Part shown: one piece after another, positions 6,482-14,632 of the stretch
Layout of the letters: every line of letters starts with the position of its first letter
Numbering within the stretch: position 1 is the first letter of the stretch
NCBI GenBank assembly: GCA_900554935.1
Contig: USJF01000017.1
Coordinates: 1 to 14,834, forward strand
Direction: 5' to 3'
Source of the DNA: an uncultured Porphyromonas sp.
Lineage (GTDB): Bacteria; Bacteroidota; Bacteroidia; Bacteroidales; Porphyromonadaceae
Length of the DNA stretch: 14,834 bases
The notes under the pieces: generated by a model
Told to the model about the DNA's origin: nothing
Databases searched by the model: none
What the model saw: the letters and a program-made list of their open reading frames with translations, nothing else
Translations under genes and position numbers: made by a program

Positions 6482-7042
6482 ATGTCTACAGTGATTACTT
6501 GCCCTTATTGTGGGGCTTCGTTGGAAGTCACTTCTAATCATCACCATCAAGATAGTGCCGAGCGTGTGGTCTGCGAAAAGTGTAAGCAACCTTTTGCTCT
6601 TTATCGGACCGCTGCCGAAGCGTTGCAGCATAGAGATAGGAGAATTAAGGCAGTGAGTATCGAAGGCTCTTGCTTCTCGGAGGATGCCATTTATTTGGAG
6701 ATTATAGAGACGGAGTTTACCAAGCCACAAACTATTCAGATTCCTGAGGGGAAGAGTCTCTTTGGCAGGTATAATCCTAGGTCTTCTGCTCAGTTGCAGG
6801 TCTTGACTGCCGACCCAAGTATCGATAGGCAGCACGCTTACTTTCAGCTAGATAAGAATGGCCATTTGGATGTGCTGGATAATGATAGTATGACTGGTAC
6901 CTTCGTGAATGGCGCTGAGATAGCGCAAGGTGAGCATCGCCGACTCTCTAATGGTGATGTCCTTACCTTTGGAGCTACTACTGCTATCGTGCATCTTCCC
7001 CATGAGGAGGGGGATGAAGGGGATGAGTGGCTCGACTTTTGA
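6482..7042 (+). CDS. Zinc-ribbon and FHA domain protein
   Basis: The 186-residue soluble protein has two parts. The N-terminus is a zinc ribbon with C7-x2-C10 (CPYC) and C31-x2-C34 (CEKC). The rest, about 75-172, is a forkhead-associated (FHA) domain, a fold that binds phosphothreonine peptides. FHA landmarks are FGR (94-96), IDRQHAYF (114-121) and TGTFVNG (138-144). At the position where FHA domains normally have Ser in SRxH, this protein has Asp (D115), which may weaken phosphate binding. The tail is acidic (HEEGDEGDEWLDF). It follows radC by 38 bases and precedes the moxR operon, but a separate promoter and a possible terminator lie between. No kinase is in view, so its partner is unknown. 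Confidence 0.85.
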   Translation: MSTVITCPYCGASLEVTSNHHHQDSAERVVCEKCKQPFALYRTAAEALQHRDRRIKAVSIEGSCFSEDAIYLEIIETEFTKPQTIQIPEGKSLFGRYNPRSSAQLQVLTADPSIDRQHAYFQLDKNGHLDVLDNDSMTGTFVNGAEIAQGEHRRLSNGDVLTFGATTAIVHLPHEEGDEGDEWLDF

Positions 7043-7073
7043 TGCTATTTTATAGTTGCATCATTTCCTTTTA
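7040..7073 (+). terminator. Weak terminator-like hairpin after the FHA gene
   Basis: TGATGC (7040-7045, overlapping the stop codon) pairs with GCATCA (7058-7063). A possible inner TAT/ATA pairing extends the stem, and a T-rich stretch, TTTCCTTTT, follows. The loop is AU-rich and the stem short, so some readthrough into the moxR operon is possible. Confidence 0.35.
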
Positions 7074-7092
7074 GCATTCTTTATTACGTGAT

Positions 7093-7125
7093 ATTGAGAG
7101 AGGAGCCGATAATTCCTTATCTTTG
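7093..7125 (+). promoter_or_regulatory. Predicted promoter of the moxR-bat operon
   Basis: TATCTTTG (7118-7125) matches the Bacteroidetes -7 box exactly. ATTG (7093-7096) sits 21 bases upstream as a -33 element. Transcription would start near 7132, giving a leader of about 85 bases before the moxR ATG at 7217. No repeat or riboswitch-like fold is obvious in the leader. Confidence 0.55.
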
Positions 7126-7216
7126 CTTGCAATAGGTAGGGAGGGAATGGTGTGGGATATATTATAATGGGTCTCTTGGTGAAGAGCCTTATAAACAAGA
7201 TAATCAATCAATATAG

Positions 7217-8215
7217 ATGGAAGAAAATAGAGTAGACGTGAGAGCTCTCTCGGAGCTAATTGAGCGTGAGAGTCACTTCTTGGACCTCTTGGAGAGTGGT
7301 ATGAGTCGTGTGATCGTAGGGCAGAAGCACCTACGCGAGAGCCTTCTCATTGGTTTGCTGGCCGATGGTCACATTTTGCTAGAGGGTGTCCCTGGACTTG
7401 CAAAGACTTTGGCGATTAAAACTCTGGCCGACCTGATGGATGCTAAGTTTAGCCGTATACAGTTTACCCCCGACTTGCTCCCTGCTGATGTGATCGGTAC
7501 TCAGATTTACAGTCAGAAAAATGAGCGATTTAGTGTGAAGCATGGTCCTATCTTTGCTAATCTGGTATTGGCAGATGAGATCAACCGTGCCCCTGCTAAG
7601 GTGCAGAGCGCACTCTTGGAGGCGATGCAGGAGCGACAGGTGACGATTGCGGAGGAGACCTTTAAGCTTCCAGAGCCTTTCCTTGTGATGGCTACACAAA
7701 ATCCTATTGACCAAGAGGGTACATATCAACTGCCAGAGGCGCAGAGCGACCGTTTTATGCTGAAGGTGGTAGTGGGCTATCCAACGAAGGAGGAGGAGCA
7801 GCAGATCGTGCAGTCGCAGATCCGTAGGGAGAAGCCTGAGGTAACCCCTGTGGTGACTACGGATCAAATCCTCAAGGCGAGGGATATTGTTCATCAAGTC
7901 TATATCGATGAGAAGATTCATCGCTATATCGTGGATATTGTCTTTGCTACACGATTCCCACAGGAGGCGGGCTTGTCGCATCTCGCTGGTATGATCAGCA
8001 ATGGTGCTTCTCCACGTGCGTCTATCAACCTGGCGTTGGCTGCAAGGGCTTATGCCTTTATTAAGCATAGAGGTTTTGTAATTCCTGAGGATGTGCGGGC
8101 TGTGTGCCATGATGTGCTTCGCCATAGGATCGCTTTGAGCTATGAGGCGGAGGCCAATAATCTAGTGCCTGAGGAGATCATCAGCGAGATCCTAAATAAA
8201 GTACAGGTACCTTGA
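7217..8215 (+). CDS. MoxR family AAA+ ATPase
   Basis: This 332-residue cytoplasmic ATPase belongs to the MoxR group, which acts as a chaperone for VWA-domain partners. Walker A is GVPGLAKT (57-64), with Ala-Lys-Thr in the variable part as is usual for MoxR. Walker B is LVLADEINRA (116-125) with D120 and E121. Sensor 1 is ATQNP (159-163), and the arginine-finger region is EAQSDRF (174-180). The C-terminal lid contains the helices around ASPRASINLALAARAYAF. It is the first gene of the operon and ends 10 bases before the DUF58 gene. In Bacteroides and other bacteria moxR precedes DUF58 and VWA genes, so it most likely remodels or assembles the Bat complex using ATP. The operon role is inferred from context. 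Confidence 0.95.
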   Translation: MEENRVDVRALSELIERESHFLDLLESGMSRVIVGQKHLRESLLIGLLADGHILLEGVPGLAKTLAIKTLADLMDAKFSRIQFTPDLLPADVIGTQIYSQKNERFSVKHGPIFANLVLADEINRAPAKVQSALLEAMQERQVTIAEETFKLPEPFLVMATQNPIDQEGTYQLPEAQSDRFMLKVVVGYPTKEEEQQIVQSQIRREKPEVTPVVTTDQILKARDIVHQVYIDEKIHRYIVDIVFATRFPQEAGLSHLAGMISNGASPRASINLALAARAYAFIKHRGFVIPEDVRAVCHDVLRHRIALSYEAEANNLVPEEIISEILNKVQVP

Positions 8216-8225
8216 TGCTTTTGCA

Positions 8226-9098
8226 ATGGAGACACAGGATCTCTTAAGTAAAATACGTAGAATCGAGATAAAGTCTAAGCGACTTTCACAGAATATATTC
8301 TCTGGTGAGTATCGCTCGGCCTTCAAGGGACGTGGTATGTCTTTTAGTGAGGTGCGAGAGTATCAGTTGGGGGATGATGTGAGGGATATTGACTGGAATG
8401 TGACTGCTCGCTATGCCCGACCTTATATTAAGGTGTATGAGGAGGAGCGTGAGCTGACGATGATGCTTCTGGTGGATGTCTCTGAGAGTGGACTTTTTGG
8501 TACTGTGGAGCGGACTAAGCGTCAGTTGATTGCCGAGGTGGCTGGAACGCTGGCCTTTAGTACGATCACTAATAATGACAAGGTGGGAGTGATCTTCTTT
8601 TCCGATAGAGTGGAGAAGTATATTCCGCCTAGTAAGGGTCGAAAGCATGTGCTCCATATCCTTACTGAGATTTTGCGTTTGGAGCCTAAGGGTAAGGGAA
8701 CTAACTTATCTCAAGCTCTGATTTTTGCCAATAATGTGCAGAAGAAGCAGTGCACGCTCTTTATTCTCTCCGACTTTATAGATGAGAGTGAATATGAGTC
8801 GACGCTTAATGTGGTGAGCCGTAAGCATCAGGTGCTGGCGATGCAGGTATTTGATCCAAAGGAGGCGGAGCTTCCAAATGTGGGATTGCTTCGGGTGCAG
8901 GATGCGGAGAGTGGTGAGATCGCGATGGTAGATAGCTCTTCGGAGCGTATCCGCCAGATGTATCGTAGCTATTGGGAGCGTATCACCGCTAGAATGCGGG
9001 AAGCACTCACGAAGTATGATATCACCTTTACGAGTATGCCGACTAATCAAGATTATGTGCCGGCACTGCAACGACTATTTAATAAGAGTAATCGGTGA
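8226..9098 (+). CDS. DUF58 domain protein with VWA-like fold
   Basis: The 290-residue protein shows the DUF58 signature GDDVRDIDWNVTARYARPYIKVYEEE (split here around residues 49-74) and no membrane segment, so it should be cytoplasmic. A MIDAS-like metal site can be read: DVSES at 84-88 (D84, S86, S88), T159 in KGTNLSQA and D183 in LSDFID. Many DUF58 proteins have a degenerate site, so retention of all these residues suggests real metal-dependent ligand binding. It lies between moxR and the membrane-bound bat genes. In related systems MoxR and the VWA-type protein work as a pair. The stop overlaps the GTG start of the next gene by four bases. Confidence 0.93.
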   Translation: METQDLLSKIRRIEIKSKRLSQNIFSGEYRSAFKGRGMSFSEVREYQLGDDVRDIDWNVTARYARPYIKVYEEERELTMMLLVDVSESGLFGTVERTKRQLIAEVAGTLAFSTITNNDKVGVIFFSDRVEKYIPPSKGRKHVLHILTEILRLEPKGKGTNLSQALIFANNVQKKQCTLFILSDFIDESEYESTLNVVSRKHQVLAMQVFDPKEAELPNVGLLRVQDAESGEIAMVDSSSERIRQMYRSYWERITARMREALTKYDITFTSMPTNQDYVPALQRLFNKSNR

Positions 9099-10090
9099 AA
9101 CATAGGATATATATAAGGTGTATAGGGTGGCTTGTGACACTACTCCTTGCCCCGATATCTCTCTTAGCTAAAGGAGATGGGGAAGGGGTACGGATCATTC
9201 CGACACTGGAGCGATCGGCCATCCTAATTGGGGAGCAGGTGAAGCTCAATGTGAAGGTGGTCTACCCTCGCACAGAGGTAATGCGATTGGTATTGCCTGA
9301 AGATACGTTGGTATCGGGGGTGGAGATTATTGAGAGTCAGTTGGTGGACTCTACTATGATCAATGATCGGCTGAAGGAGCTGGTCTATGATGTGGTGATT
9401 ACCTCTTTTGACTCTGCAAATTACCAACTTAGAAATATCTCTGCTTTGGTGGGTGACTCATTATATACTGCCAATGATCAACTAAGTCTGGTGGTAAATA
9501 CTGTACCAGTAGATCTAGACCACCCTGATCAATATAGTGATATTAAAGGGCAGTGGAAGCCCCCATTTGTATGGCAGGACTACCTTATTTATCTCTATAT
9601 TCTCCTTGGTTTAATCGCATTAGGTGTGGGTATTTTCTTCCTAGTGAGGTACCTGAAGAATAGGAGAAAGGGTGACGAGAAGATGCATGAGGAGGTGCCA
9701 TTGCTTGACCCATATCAAGAGGCAATACTAGGTGTTGAGGCTCTGAAGAGTGAGGAGCTTTGGCAGCAGAATAGGGTAAAGGAGTATTATACTAGGCTTA
9801 CGGATATTTTGCGTCGGTATATTTTCCGTGTGTACGGCATTACGACGCTGGATATGACTAGCTCGGAGATATTGGAGGCCTTTAAGTCGCAAGTTGGTAG
9901 AGATAAAATGTATAGTGAGCTCGCTAGAATCTTGGAGACTGCCGATTTGGCAAAGTTTGCTAAGTTCCAACCTGTGGCGGATGAAAATATCAGTCTGCTC
10001 TCTGCTTCTGTGGCGTTTATTGAGGCCCAGAGACCTGCAGAGGAGCCTTCGGAAGATGTTAAAGCAGAAGAGGGAGGTGCTAAGCTATGA
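9095..10090 (+). CDS. BatD-like membrane protein between DUF58 and batA
   Basis: This 331-residue protein has a signal peptide or N-terminal membrane segment (about 8-25). A periplasmic beta-rich region follows (about 30-150, starting VRIIPTLERSAILIGEQVKL), then one membrane helix (162-184) and a cytoplasmic helical tail. The tail contains YYTRLTDILRRYIFRVYGI (231-249) and MTSSEILEAF, a pattern seen also in the BatD tail and in DUF4381-type proteins. I recognise it as the usual unnamed gene in Bacteroidetes moxR-bat operons, but I know no experimentally defined role. It starts with GTG overlapping the DUF58 stop (GTGA). There is no earlier ATG that keeps the signal peptide, so the GTG start is well supported. 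Its end overlaps batA by four bases (ATGA). A scaffold role in a membrane Bat complex is inference. Confidence 0.8.
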   Translation: MKHRIYIRCIGWLVTLLLAPISLLAKGDGEGVRIIPTLERSAILIGEQVKLNVKVVYPRTEVMRLVLPEDTLVSGVEIIESQLVDSTMINDRLKELVYDVVITSFDSANYQLRNISALVGDSLYTANDQLSLVVNTVPVDLDHPDQYSDIKGQWKPPFVWQDYLIYLYILLGLIALGVGIFFLVRYLKNRRKGDEKMHEEVPLLDPYQEAILGVEALKSEELWQQNRVKEYYTRLTDILRRYIFRVYGITTLDMTSSEILEAFKSQVGRDKMYSELARILETADLAKFAKFQPVADENISLLSASVAFIEAQRPAEEPSEDVKAEEGGAKL

Positions 10091-11067
10091 CATTTGCTCA
10101 TCCATATTATTTCTTATTGCTGCTATTGGTGCCGTTGGCAATATGGCTCTACCTTTGGCGTGAGAAGCGACCAGCTACTTTTACGCTTAGTACCATTGGA
10201 GCCTTTAGAGGGCGTAGAGTATCGTGGCGTACGCGTCTCTGTTGGTTGCCTTTTGCCTTGGCTTTATTGGGATTCGTATCGGGAGTAATTGCTCTGGCTC
10301 GCCCGCAGAGTAGCAATGCCTATTCTACGGAGAGTACGGAGGGAATCAATATCGTGCTGGCTCTTGATATTTCGGGTAGTATGTTGGCAAAAGACTTACA
10401 ACCTAATCGTTTTGAGGCGGCGAAGAGTGTGGCAGGGGAGTTTGTCAGTTCTCGCCCTTATGATAATATCGGATTGGTTGTCTTCGCTGGTGAGAGCTAT
10501 ACGCAATGCCCACTTACGACTGACCATGCGGTGCTACTTAATATGATCAATAGCGTAGAGATGGGGCTCGTGAATGACGGTACCGCTATAGGTAGTGGAC
10601 TGGCAACGGCTGTAAACCGTCTCAAGGAGATCAAGGAGGGAAGCAAGGTGGTGATACTCCTCACGGATGGTACTAATAACTCCGGTACTATCGCACCAGT
10701 GACCGCCGCTGAAATTGCTGCTAGCTTCGGGATACGTGTTTATACCATAGGGGTGGGGACTATGGGTGAAGCCCTCTTTCCTATCCAGACTTATCTAGGT
10801 ATTGAGTATGTTAATATGCCAGTTGAGATAGATGAAGCTAGCTTGAAGCAGATAGCTTCTACCACTGGTGGACAGTATTTCCGAGCTACGGACAATAATA
10901 GCTTGTACAAGATTTACGAGGAGATAGATCAACTAGAAAAGGTGAAGATGAAGGTCGAGAGTTTTACTCAAAAGGAGGAGCTTTTCCCTCCTTATCTTTG
11001 GGTCGCTCTGATTTTGTTATTTACTGCACTGTTACTTCGTAGTACGCTATTTAGGAGGATGCCATAA
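10087..11067 (+). CDS. batA: BatA, membrane-anchored VWA domain protein
   Basis: The 326-residue protein opens with the BatA-type N-terminal membrane segment (FAHPYYFLLLLLVPLAIWLY) and has a second TM at about 52-70 and a third near 305-321. The von Willebrand A domain between them has an intact MIDAS metal site: DISGS (94-98), T166 in NDGTAIGSG and D194 in LLTDGTNN. In Bacteroides fragilis the bat genes were reported to affect aerotolerance. The molecular target is not settled. It overlaps the preceding gene by four bases, and its stop shares one base with the batB start (TAATG), so translation is probably coupled. It resembles batB along its length, consistent with an old tandem duplication. 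Confidence 0.93.
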   Translation: MTFAHPYYFLLLLLVPLAIWLYLWREKRPATFTLSTIGAFRGRRVSWRTRLCWLPFALALLGFVSGVIALARPQSSNAYSTESTEGINIVLALDISGSMLAKDLQPNRFEAAKSVAGEFVSSRPYDNIGLVVFAGESYTQCPLTTDHAVLLNMINSVEMGLVNDGTAIGSGLATAVNRLKEIKEGSKVVILLTDGTNNSGTIAPVTAAEIAASFGIRVYTIGVGTMGEALFPIQTYLGIEYVNMPVEIDEASLKQIASTTGGQYFRATDNNSLYKIYEEIDQLEKVKMKVESFTQKEELFPPYLWVALILLFTALLLRSTLFRRMP

Positions 11068-12104
11068 TGAGATTTTTACACCCATATATACTATTCCTTT
11101 TGCTCCCATTGTTACTGGTGGCTATCTTCTTGATATGGAGGATGAGTCGTCAGCGTCGAGAACTAAAGAAGTTTGGTGAGACTGAGTTGGTGCGTCTTTT
11201 GATGCCAGACCTCTCTTTGCGGAGAAAGCTGGCTAAAGACTTGGTGATATTACTCTGTTTGTCGATGCTGGTGGTAGCGCTTGCTAGGCCACAGCTAGGC
11301 TCTAAGAGTGAGACTGTAAAGCGTGAGGGTATCGAGTTGATGGTAGCAATGGATATCTCCAACTCAATGCTTTCGGACGATGTGAAGCCGAATCGTTTGG
11401 CTCGTGCTAAAGCGATTGTATCGAAGATTATAGACAAACTGGATAATAACAAGATTGGTCTTGTATTTTTCGCTGGTGACGCATATGTACAGCTCCCGAT
11501 CACAGGAGATATGATTTCAGCCAAGATGTTTCTGGATAATGCCTCACCCGACTTGATACAGGTACAGGGGACGCAACTGGAGCAGGCTGTTAAGCTATGT
11601 ATCCGTAGCTTCTCAAGTGATGAAAAGGTGAAGCGTGCTATTGTTCTGATTACCGATGCAGAAAACCACGAGGGAAATGTGCTATCGGCAGTTGAGGAGG
11701 CAAAGAAGCAGGGTATTTTAGTTAATGTACTAGGAGTTGGCTCTACTGATGGTGGTCCTATTCCTCTGCCGGAGGGCGGTTACCTCCAAGATGCTGAGGG
11801 TAAGATGGTGATTACTAAACTCAATGAGCAACTTGGTATGGAGATCGCTGCCGCTTCGGGCGGAATTTATGTCCGAGCAAGTGATGTGTCGCAGTCGGTT
11901 AGAGCACTGGAGGAGTCTCTTAAGAAACTGGAGCAAGCAGAGTTGGAGATGAAGGTTTATACTGCCTACAACGAGCTATATTATATACCACTGTTGCTTG
12001 CGTTGCTCCTGCTGTGGTTAGATTTCTTATTGCTCGATCGCAAGAATAGGTACTTTAGACGTGTCCAACTCTTTGAGCGTAGGTCAGATAAAAGTAAGGA
12101 ATGA
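11067..12104 (+). CDS. batB: BatB, membrane-anchored VWA domain protein
   Basis: BatB has the same plan as BatA in 345 residues: an N-terminal TM (FLHPYILFLLLPLLLVAIFLIW), a second TM at about 57-74, a VWA domain and a C-terminal TM (about 313-328) followed by a basic tail. The MIDAS residues are present: DISNS (96-100), T169 in QGTQLEQA and D197 in LITDAENHEG. BatA has Gly-Ser where this has Asn-Ser in the first motif. It is expected to work in the inner membrane with BatA. Its stop overlaps the batC start (ATGATGA context), again suggesting coupled translation. Gene assignment follows from order and domain plan. Confidence 0.92.
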   Translation: MRFLHPYILFLLLPLLLVAIFLIWRMSRQRRELKKFGETELVRLLMPDLSLRRKLAKDLVILLCLSMLVVALARPQLGSKSETVKREGIELMVAMDISNSMLSDDVKPNRLARAKAIVSKIIDKLDNNKIGLVFFAGDAYVQLPITGDMISAKMFLDNASPDLIQVQGTQLEQAVKLCIRSFSSDEKVKRAIVLITDAENHEGNVLSAVEEAKKQGILVNVLGVGSTDGGPIPLPEGGYLQDAEGKMVITKLNEQLGMEIAAASGGIYVRASDVSQSVRALEESLKKLEQAELEMKVYTAYNELYYIPLLLALLLLWLDFLLLDRKNRYFRRVQLFERRSDKSKE

Positions 12105-12829
12105 TGAAACGGATATTATTGATATTAAGTTTACTCACCACCTTTTCTCTCACGGGCTTGGCTCAAAAAGAGGTGCGACACTTGGAGCGTAGTGGAAATA
12201 AACTTTATCAGAAGGAGAAATACGATAAGGCTGAACTGAAGTACCGCAAAGCACTTGAGATAAATCCGAGTGACAAAGTGGCTAATTTCAACCTCGCCAA
12301 TACTCTTTTGCGTACGGAGCGAGGTGATGAGGCTGATAAGATTTTCCAAGAACTGCTTAAGGAGGTTAAGATTCTTCCAAAGGAACAGGCTGCCGATGTA
12401 GCGCATAATGCTGGAAACTTAGCAATGTCTAAGAAGGACTACGCCAAGGCGGTTGATATGTATAAAGAATCACTAAGACGTAGACCTACAGATGAGGAGA
12501 CTCGTTACAACTTGGCACTTGCCCAGAAACTTCTACAGCAACAGCAACAGGAGAATAACGAGGATAATAAAGATGATCAGCAGAACCAGGATCAACAGCA
12601 GCAAGATAATCAGCAACAACAAAATCAGCAGGATCAGCAACAAAACCAGCAAAAAGATCAGCCTAATAAACAACAAGAGCAGCCTCAGAATGCTGAAACA
12701 ATGAGCCAAGATAATGCAGAGAAGATTCTTCAAGCCTACATTCAAGATGAGAAGGATACTCAGCGCAAGGTGGAGCAGATGAAGCAACAACAGCAACGAG
12801 GCAAGAAGTCAAGACCTAAAAATTGGTGA
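12101..12829 (+). CDS. batC: BatC, periplasmic TPR protein with Gln-rich linker
   Basis: The 242-residue product has a signal peptide (MMKRILLILSLLTTFSLTGLAQ), then tetratricopeptide repeats: GNKLYQKEKYDKAELKYRKA (32-51), the segment around NLANTLL, and HNAGNLAMSKKDYAKAVDMY (102-121) with a following NLALAQ helix. Residues about 146-198 are almost all Gln, Asn, Asp, Glu or Lys, a low-complexity linker. A helical Gln-rich tail follows, ending in RPKNW. TPRs bind partner proteins, so BatC probably links the periplasmic face of BatA/B to other components. Adjacent ATGs at 12101 and 12104 can both serve as starts. The first overlaps the batB stop. Linker length may vary between strains because it is coded by CAG/CAA runs. 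Confidence 0.9.
   Translation: MMKRILLILSLLTTFSLTGLAQKEVRHLERSGNKLYQKEKYDKAELKYRKALEINPSDKVANFNLANTLLRTERGDEADKIFQELLKEVKILPKEQAADVAHNAGNLAMSKKDYAKAVDMYKESLRRRPTDEETRYNLALAQKLLQQQQQENNEDNKDDQQNQDQQQQDNQQQQNQQDQQQNQQKDQPNKQQEQPQNAETMSQDNAEKILQAYIQDEKDTQRKVEQMKQQQQRGKKSRPKNW
12533..12700 (+). repeat. CAG/CAA-rich low-complexity stretch inside batC
   Basis: Codons CAG, CAA, AAT, AAC and GAT dominate here and encode the Gln/Asn/Asp linker of BatC. The units are irregular, so it is not a perfect microsatellite, but runs such as CAACAGCAACAG could undergo slippage or recombination. A change of three bases would alter linker length without breaking the frame. Confidence 0.7.
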
Positions 12830-14628
12830 TGATGATACGATTCAATCGATATATATTATTATTGCTCCTTACCCTATTCACCACCCACTTGTGGGGGCAG
12901 GATAAGGTAGCTTTTGATGTAGAAGTACCGAGTCAGATTATTGCCGGCCGACCTTTTAGGGTAGTTTTTACGGTCAATGCCTCGGCTAAAGATATTAAGT
13001 TCTCTGCACCTTCAGGTTTGGAAGTCGTATATGGCCCAGCAAAGAGTAGCAGTTCGAGTATGAGCATCATCAATGGCAAGAGAAGCTCAAGCCGAACCAC
13101 CAGCTTTACTTATACACTCATAGCAGATAAGGAGGGAAATTATGTCCTTCCTTCGGCAACGGTAGAGGTATCTGGAGCTAACTATCGCTCCTCTTCAAGG
13201 CGTATTACGGTATTTAGTGCCGATGCGGCCGAGCCGAGCAATGCGACAGGTAGCTCGTCTCAAGGAATTGCAGCAGAAGACCTATATATCGTGGCCATTC
13301 CTAGTAAGACCAAAGTGTATGAGCAGGAGGCAGTTCAGATCACTTATAAGCTCTATTCAAGGCTGGAGGATACTCAGTTTGCCAGTTCGTCCTTTCCTGA
13401 TTACGAAGGCTTCGTACAGTATGTGGAGGATGATGGTTCTCAAGCCTATTATAAAGCTGAGAAAGTTAATGGTAAGCTCTACTATGCTGCCACGATCCAA
13501 AGGGTTGTGCTTTATCCACAGCGGGCAGGAAAATTAGTCATCAAACCAGCGGAGTTTGAGATGGTAGTGAGTATGCCAATCTCCAATCCTAAGCGAGATA
13601 TCTTCGACGCTTTCTTCGACAACTTCCAGCAGATTCGGAAGAAAGTAAAGACCAAGCCTGTGACGATCGATGTGAAAGCCTTACCACAGCCTAAGCCCGA
13701 AAACTTCTCCGGCGCAGTAGGGCAGTATTCTCTCAATATGTCTGTACCCACCAAAGTACTCAAGACCAATGAGAGCTTCACTATGAAGTTGTCTTTGGAG
13801 GGCAAGGGAAATATCAAACTGGCTAAGATCCCTGAGCCAATCTTCCCTGAAGGCTTTGATACCTATGACCCTAAGGAGAGCGATGATACGGGCGTACGAG
13901 GTGGTGAGACGAGAGGTACTAGAGCGAAGGAGTACTTTGCTGTCCCTAAGCATGTTGGAGACTTCGTGATACCTGCTATCCCATTTTCATACTTCGATCC
14001 TGCGAAAGGTCAGTATGAAACCATTACACTTCCCGAAACGAAGGTGCATATTGATAAGGGAGAAGCCTCTGATGCTCCTGCAGTGTCGGGTCTCTCTAAT
14101 AAGGAAGATGTAAAGTATCTAGGAAAGGACATACGCTACCTCAAGGGCGCTAAACGAGCAACGACACTCAACACAACAAATAATACCCTCTACTTCCTCA
14201 CTTACCTTATTCTAGTGGCGCTATTGCTCATCGCGATCTTGATAGATCGTAAAAATGAGGCGGACAATGCCGATACAGCGTCTAATAGAAGCCGACGTGC
14301 TGGCAAGATGGCTCAGAAGTATCTAAAGATAGCCTATCAAATGCGTAATAAGGGTGAAGACTCAGCCTACTACGAGGCATTGCTGAAAGGATTAAGTGAT
14401 TTCTTGAGTGCTAAGCTCCATATTCCACTCTCCGAACTTTCGAAAGAAAACATTGCTACAGAGATGAAGGAGCGAGGAGCTAGTGAGGAGCTAGTTGACG
14501 AGGCTATAAATACCCTTAGTACGCTGGAGGTAGCTCGTTACTCCCCAAGTGAGACTGAGGAGCGTGAGCACCTCTATGATCAGGCTGCCACAGTGATAGA
14601 TGGAGTGCAGAAATTAAAAGGTAAATGA
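12829..14628 (+). CDS. batD: BatD, oxygen tolerance membrane protein
   Basis: The 599-residue protein starts with a signal peptide (IRFNRYILLLLLTLFTTHLWGQ) and has a long periplasmic part of repeated beta-sandwich-like segments (VAFDVEVPSQIIAGRPFRVVF, a Ser-rich GNYVLPSATVEV block, EDLYIVAIPSKTKVYEQEAVQI, and YSLNMSVPTKVLKTNESFTMKL). One TM follows at about 453-472, then a cytoplasmic tail containing YYEALLKGLSDFLSAKL (from residue 514). The architecture fits the BatD/oxygen tolerance family (PF13584). It likely spans the membrane and joins periplasmic Bat proteins to a cytoplasmic partner. The ATG at 12829 shares a base with the batC stop (TGATG). ATG 12832 is an alternative. An upstream TTG at 12823 would overlap more and is unlikely. 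BatE begins 4 bases downstream. Confidence 0.92.
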   Translation: MMIRFNRYILLLLLTLFTTHLWGQDKVAFDVEVPSQIIAGRPFRVVFTVNASAKDIKFSAPSGLEVVYGPAKSSSSSMSIINGKRSSSRTTSFTYTLIADKEGNYVLPSATVEVSGANYRSSSRRITVFSADAAEPSNATGSSSQGIAAEDLYIVAIPSKTKVYEQEAVQITYKLYSRLEDTQFASSSFPDYEGFVQYVEDDGSQAYYKAEKVNGKLYYAATIQRVVLYPQRAGKLVIKPAEFEMVVSMPISNPKRDIFDAFFDNFQQIRKKVKTKPVTIDVKALPQPKPENFSGAVGQYSLNMSVPTKVLKTNESFTMKLSLEGKGNIKLAKIPEPIFPEGFDTYDPKESDDTGVRGGETRGTRAKEYFAVPKHVGDFVIPAIPFSYFDPAKGQYETITLPETKVHIDKGEASDAPAVSGLSNKEDVKYLGKDIRYLKGAKRATTLNTTNNTLYFLTYLILVALLLIAILIDRKNEADNADTASNRSRRAGKMAQKYLKIAYQMRNKGEDSAYYEALLKGLSDFLSAKLHIPLSELSKENIATEMKERGASEELVDEAINTLSTLEVARYSPSETEEREHLYDQAATVIDGVQKLKGK

Positions 14629-14632
14629 TCCA

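Noticed and set aside
6466..6484. The FHA gene leader (AGGAGATATACC before ATG) resembles the phage T7 gene 10 leader used in expression vectors
   Set aside because: The match is short, the flanks are ordinary chromosomal genes and there is no other vector sequence, so I take it as coincidence.
7379..8125. Long minus-strand open frame opposite moxR
   Set aside because: The plus frame has full AAA+ motifs. The minus frame shows no recognisable domain and fits a codon-bias shadow.
12533..12796. Long Leu/Ile-rich open frame on the minus strand across batC
   Set aside because: It is the reverse reading of the CAG/CAA-rich linker. Low complexity in one frame creates a stop-free Leu-rich frame opposite.
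12823..12828. TTG start for batD
   Set aside because: Two ATGs follow within 9 bases, and the first forms the common TGATG junction with batC.
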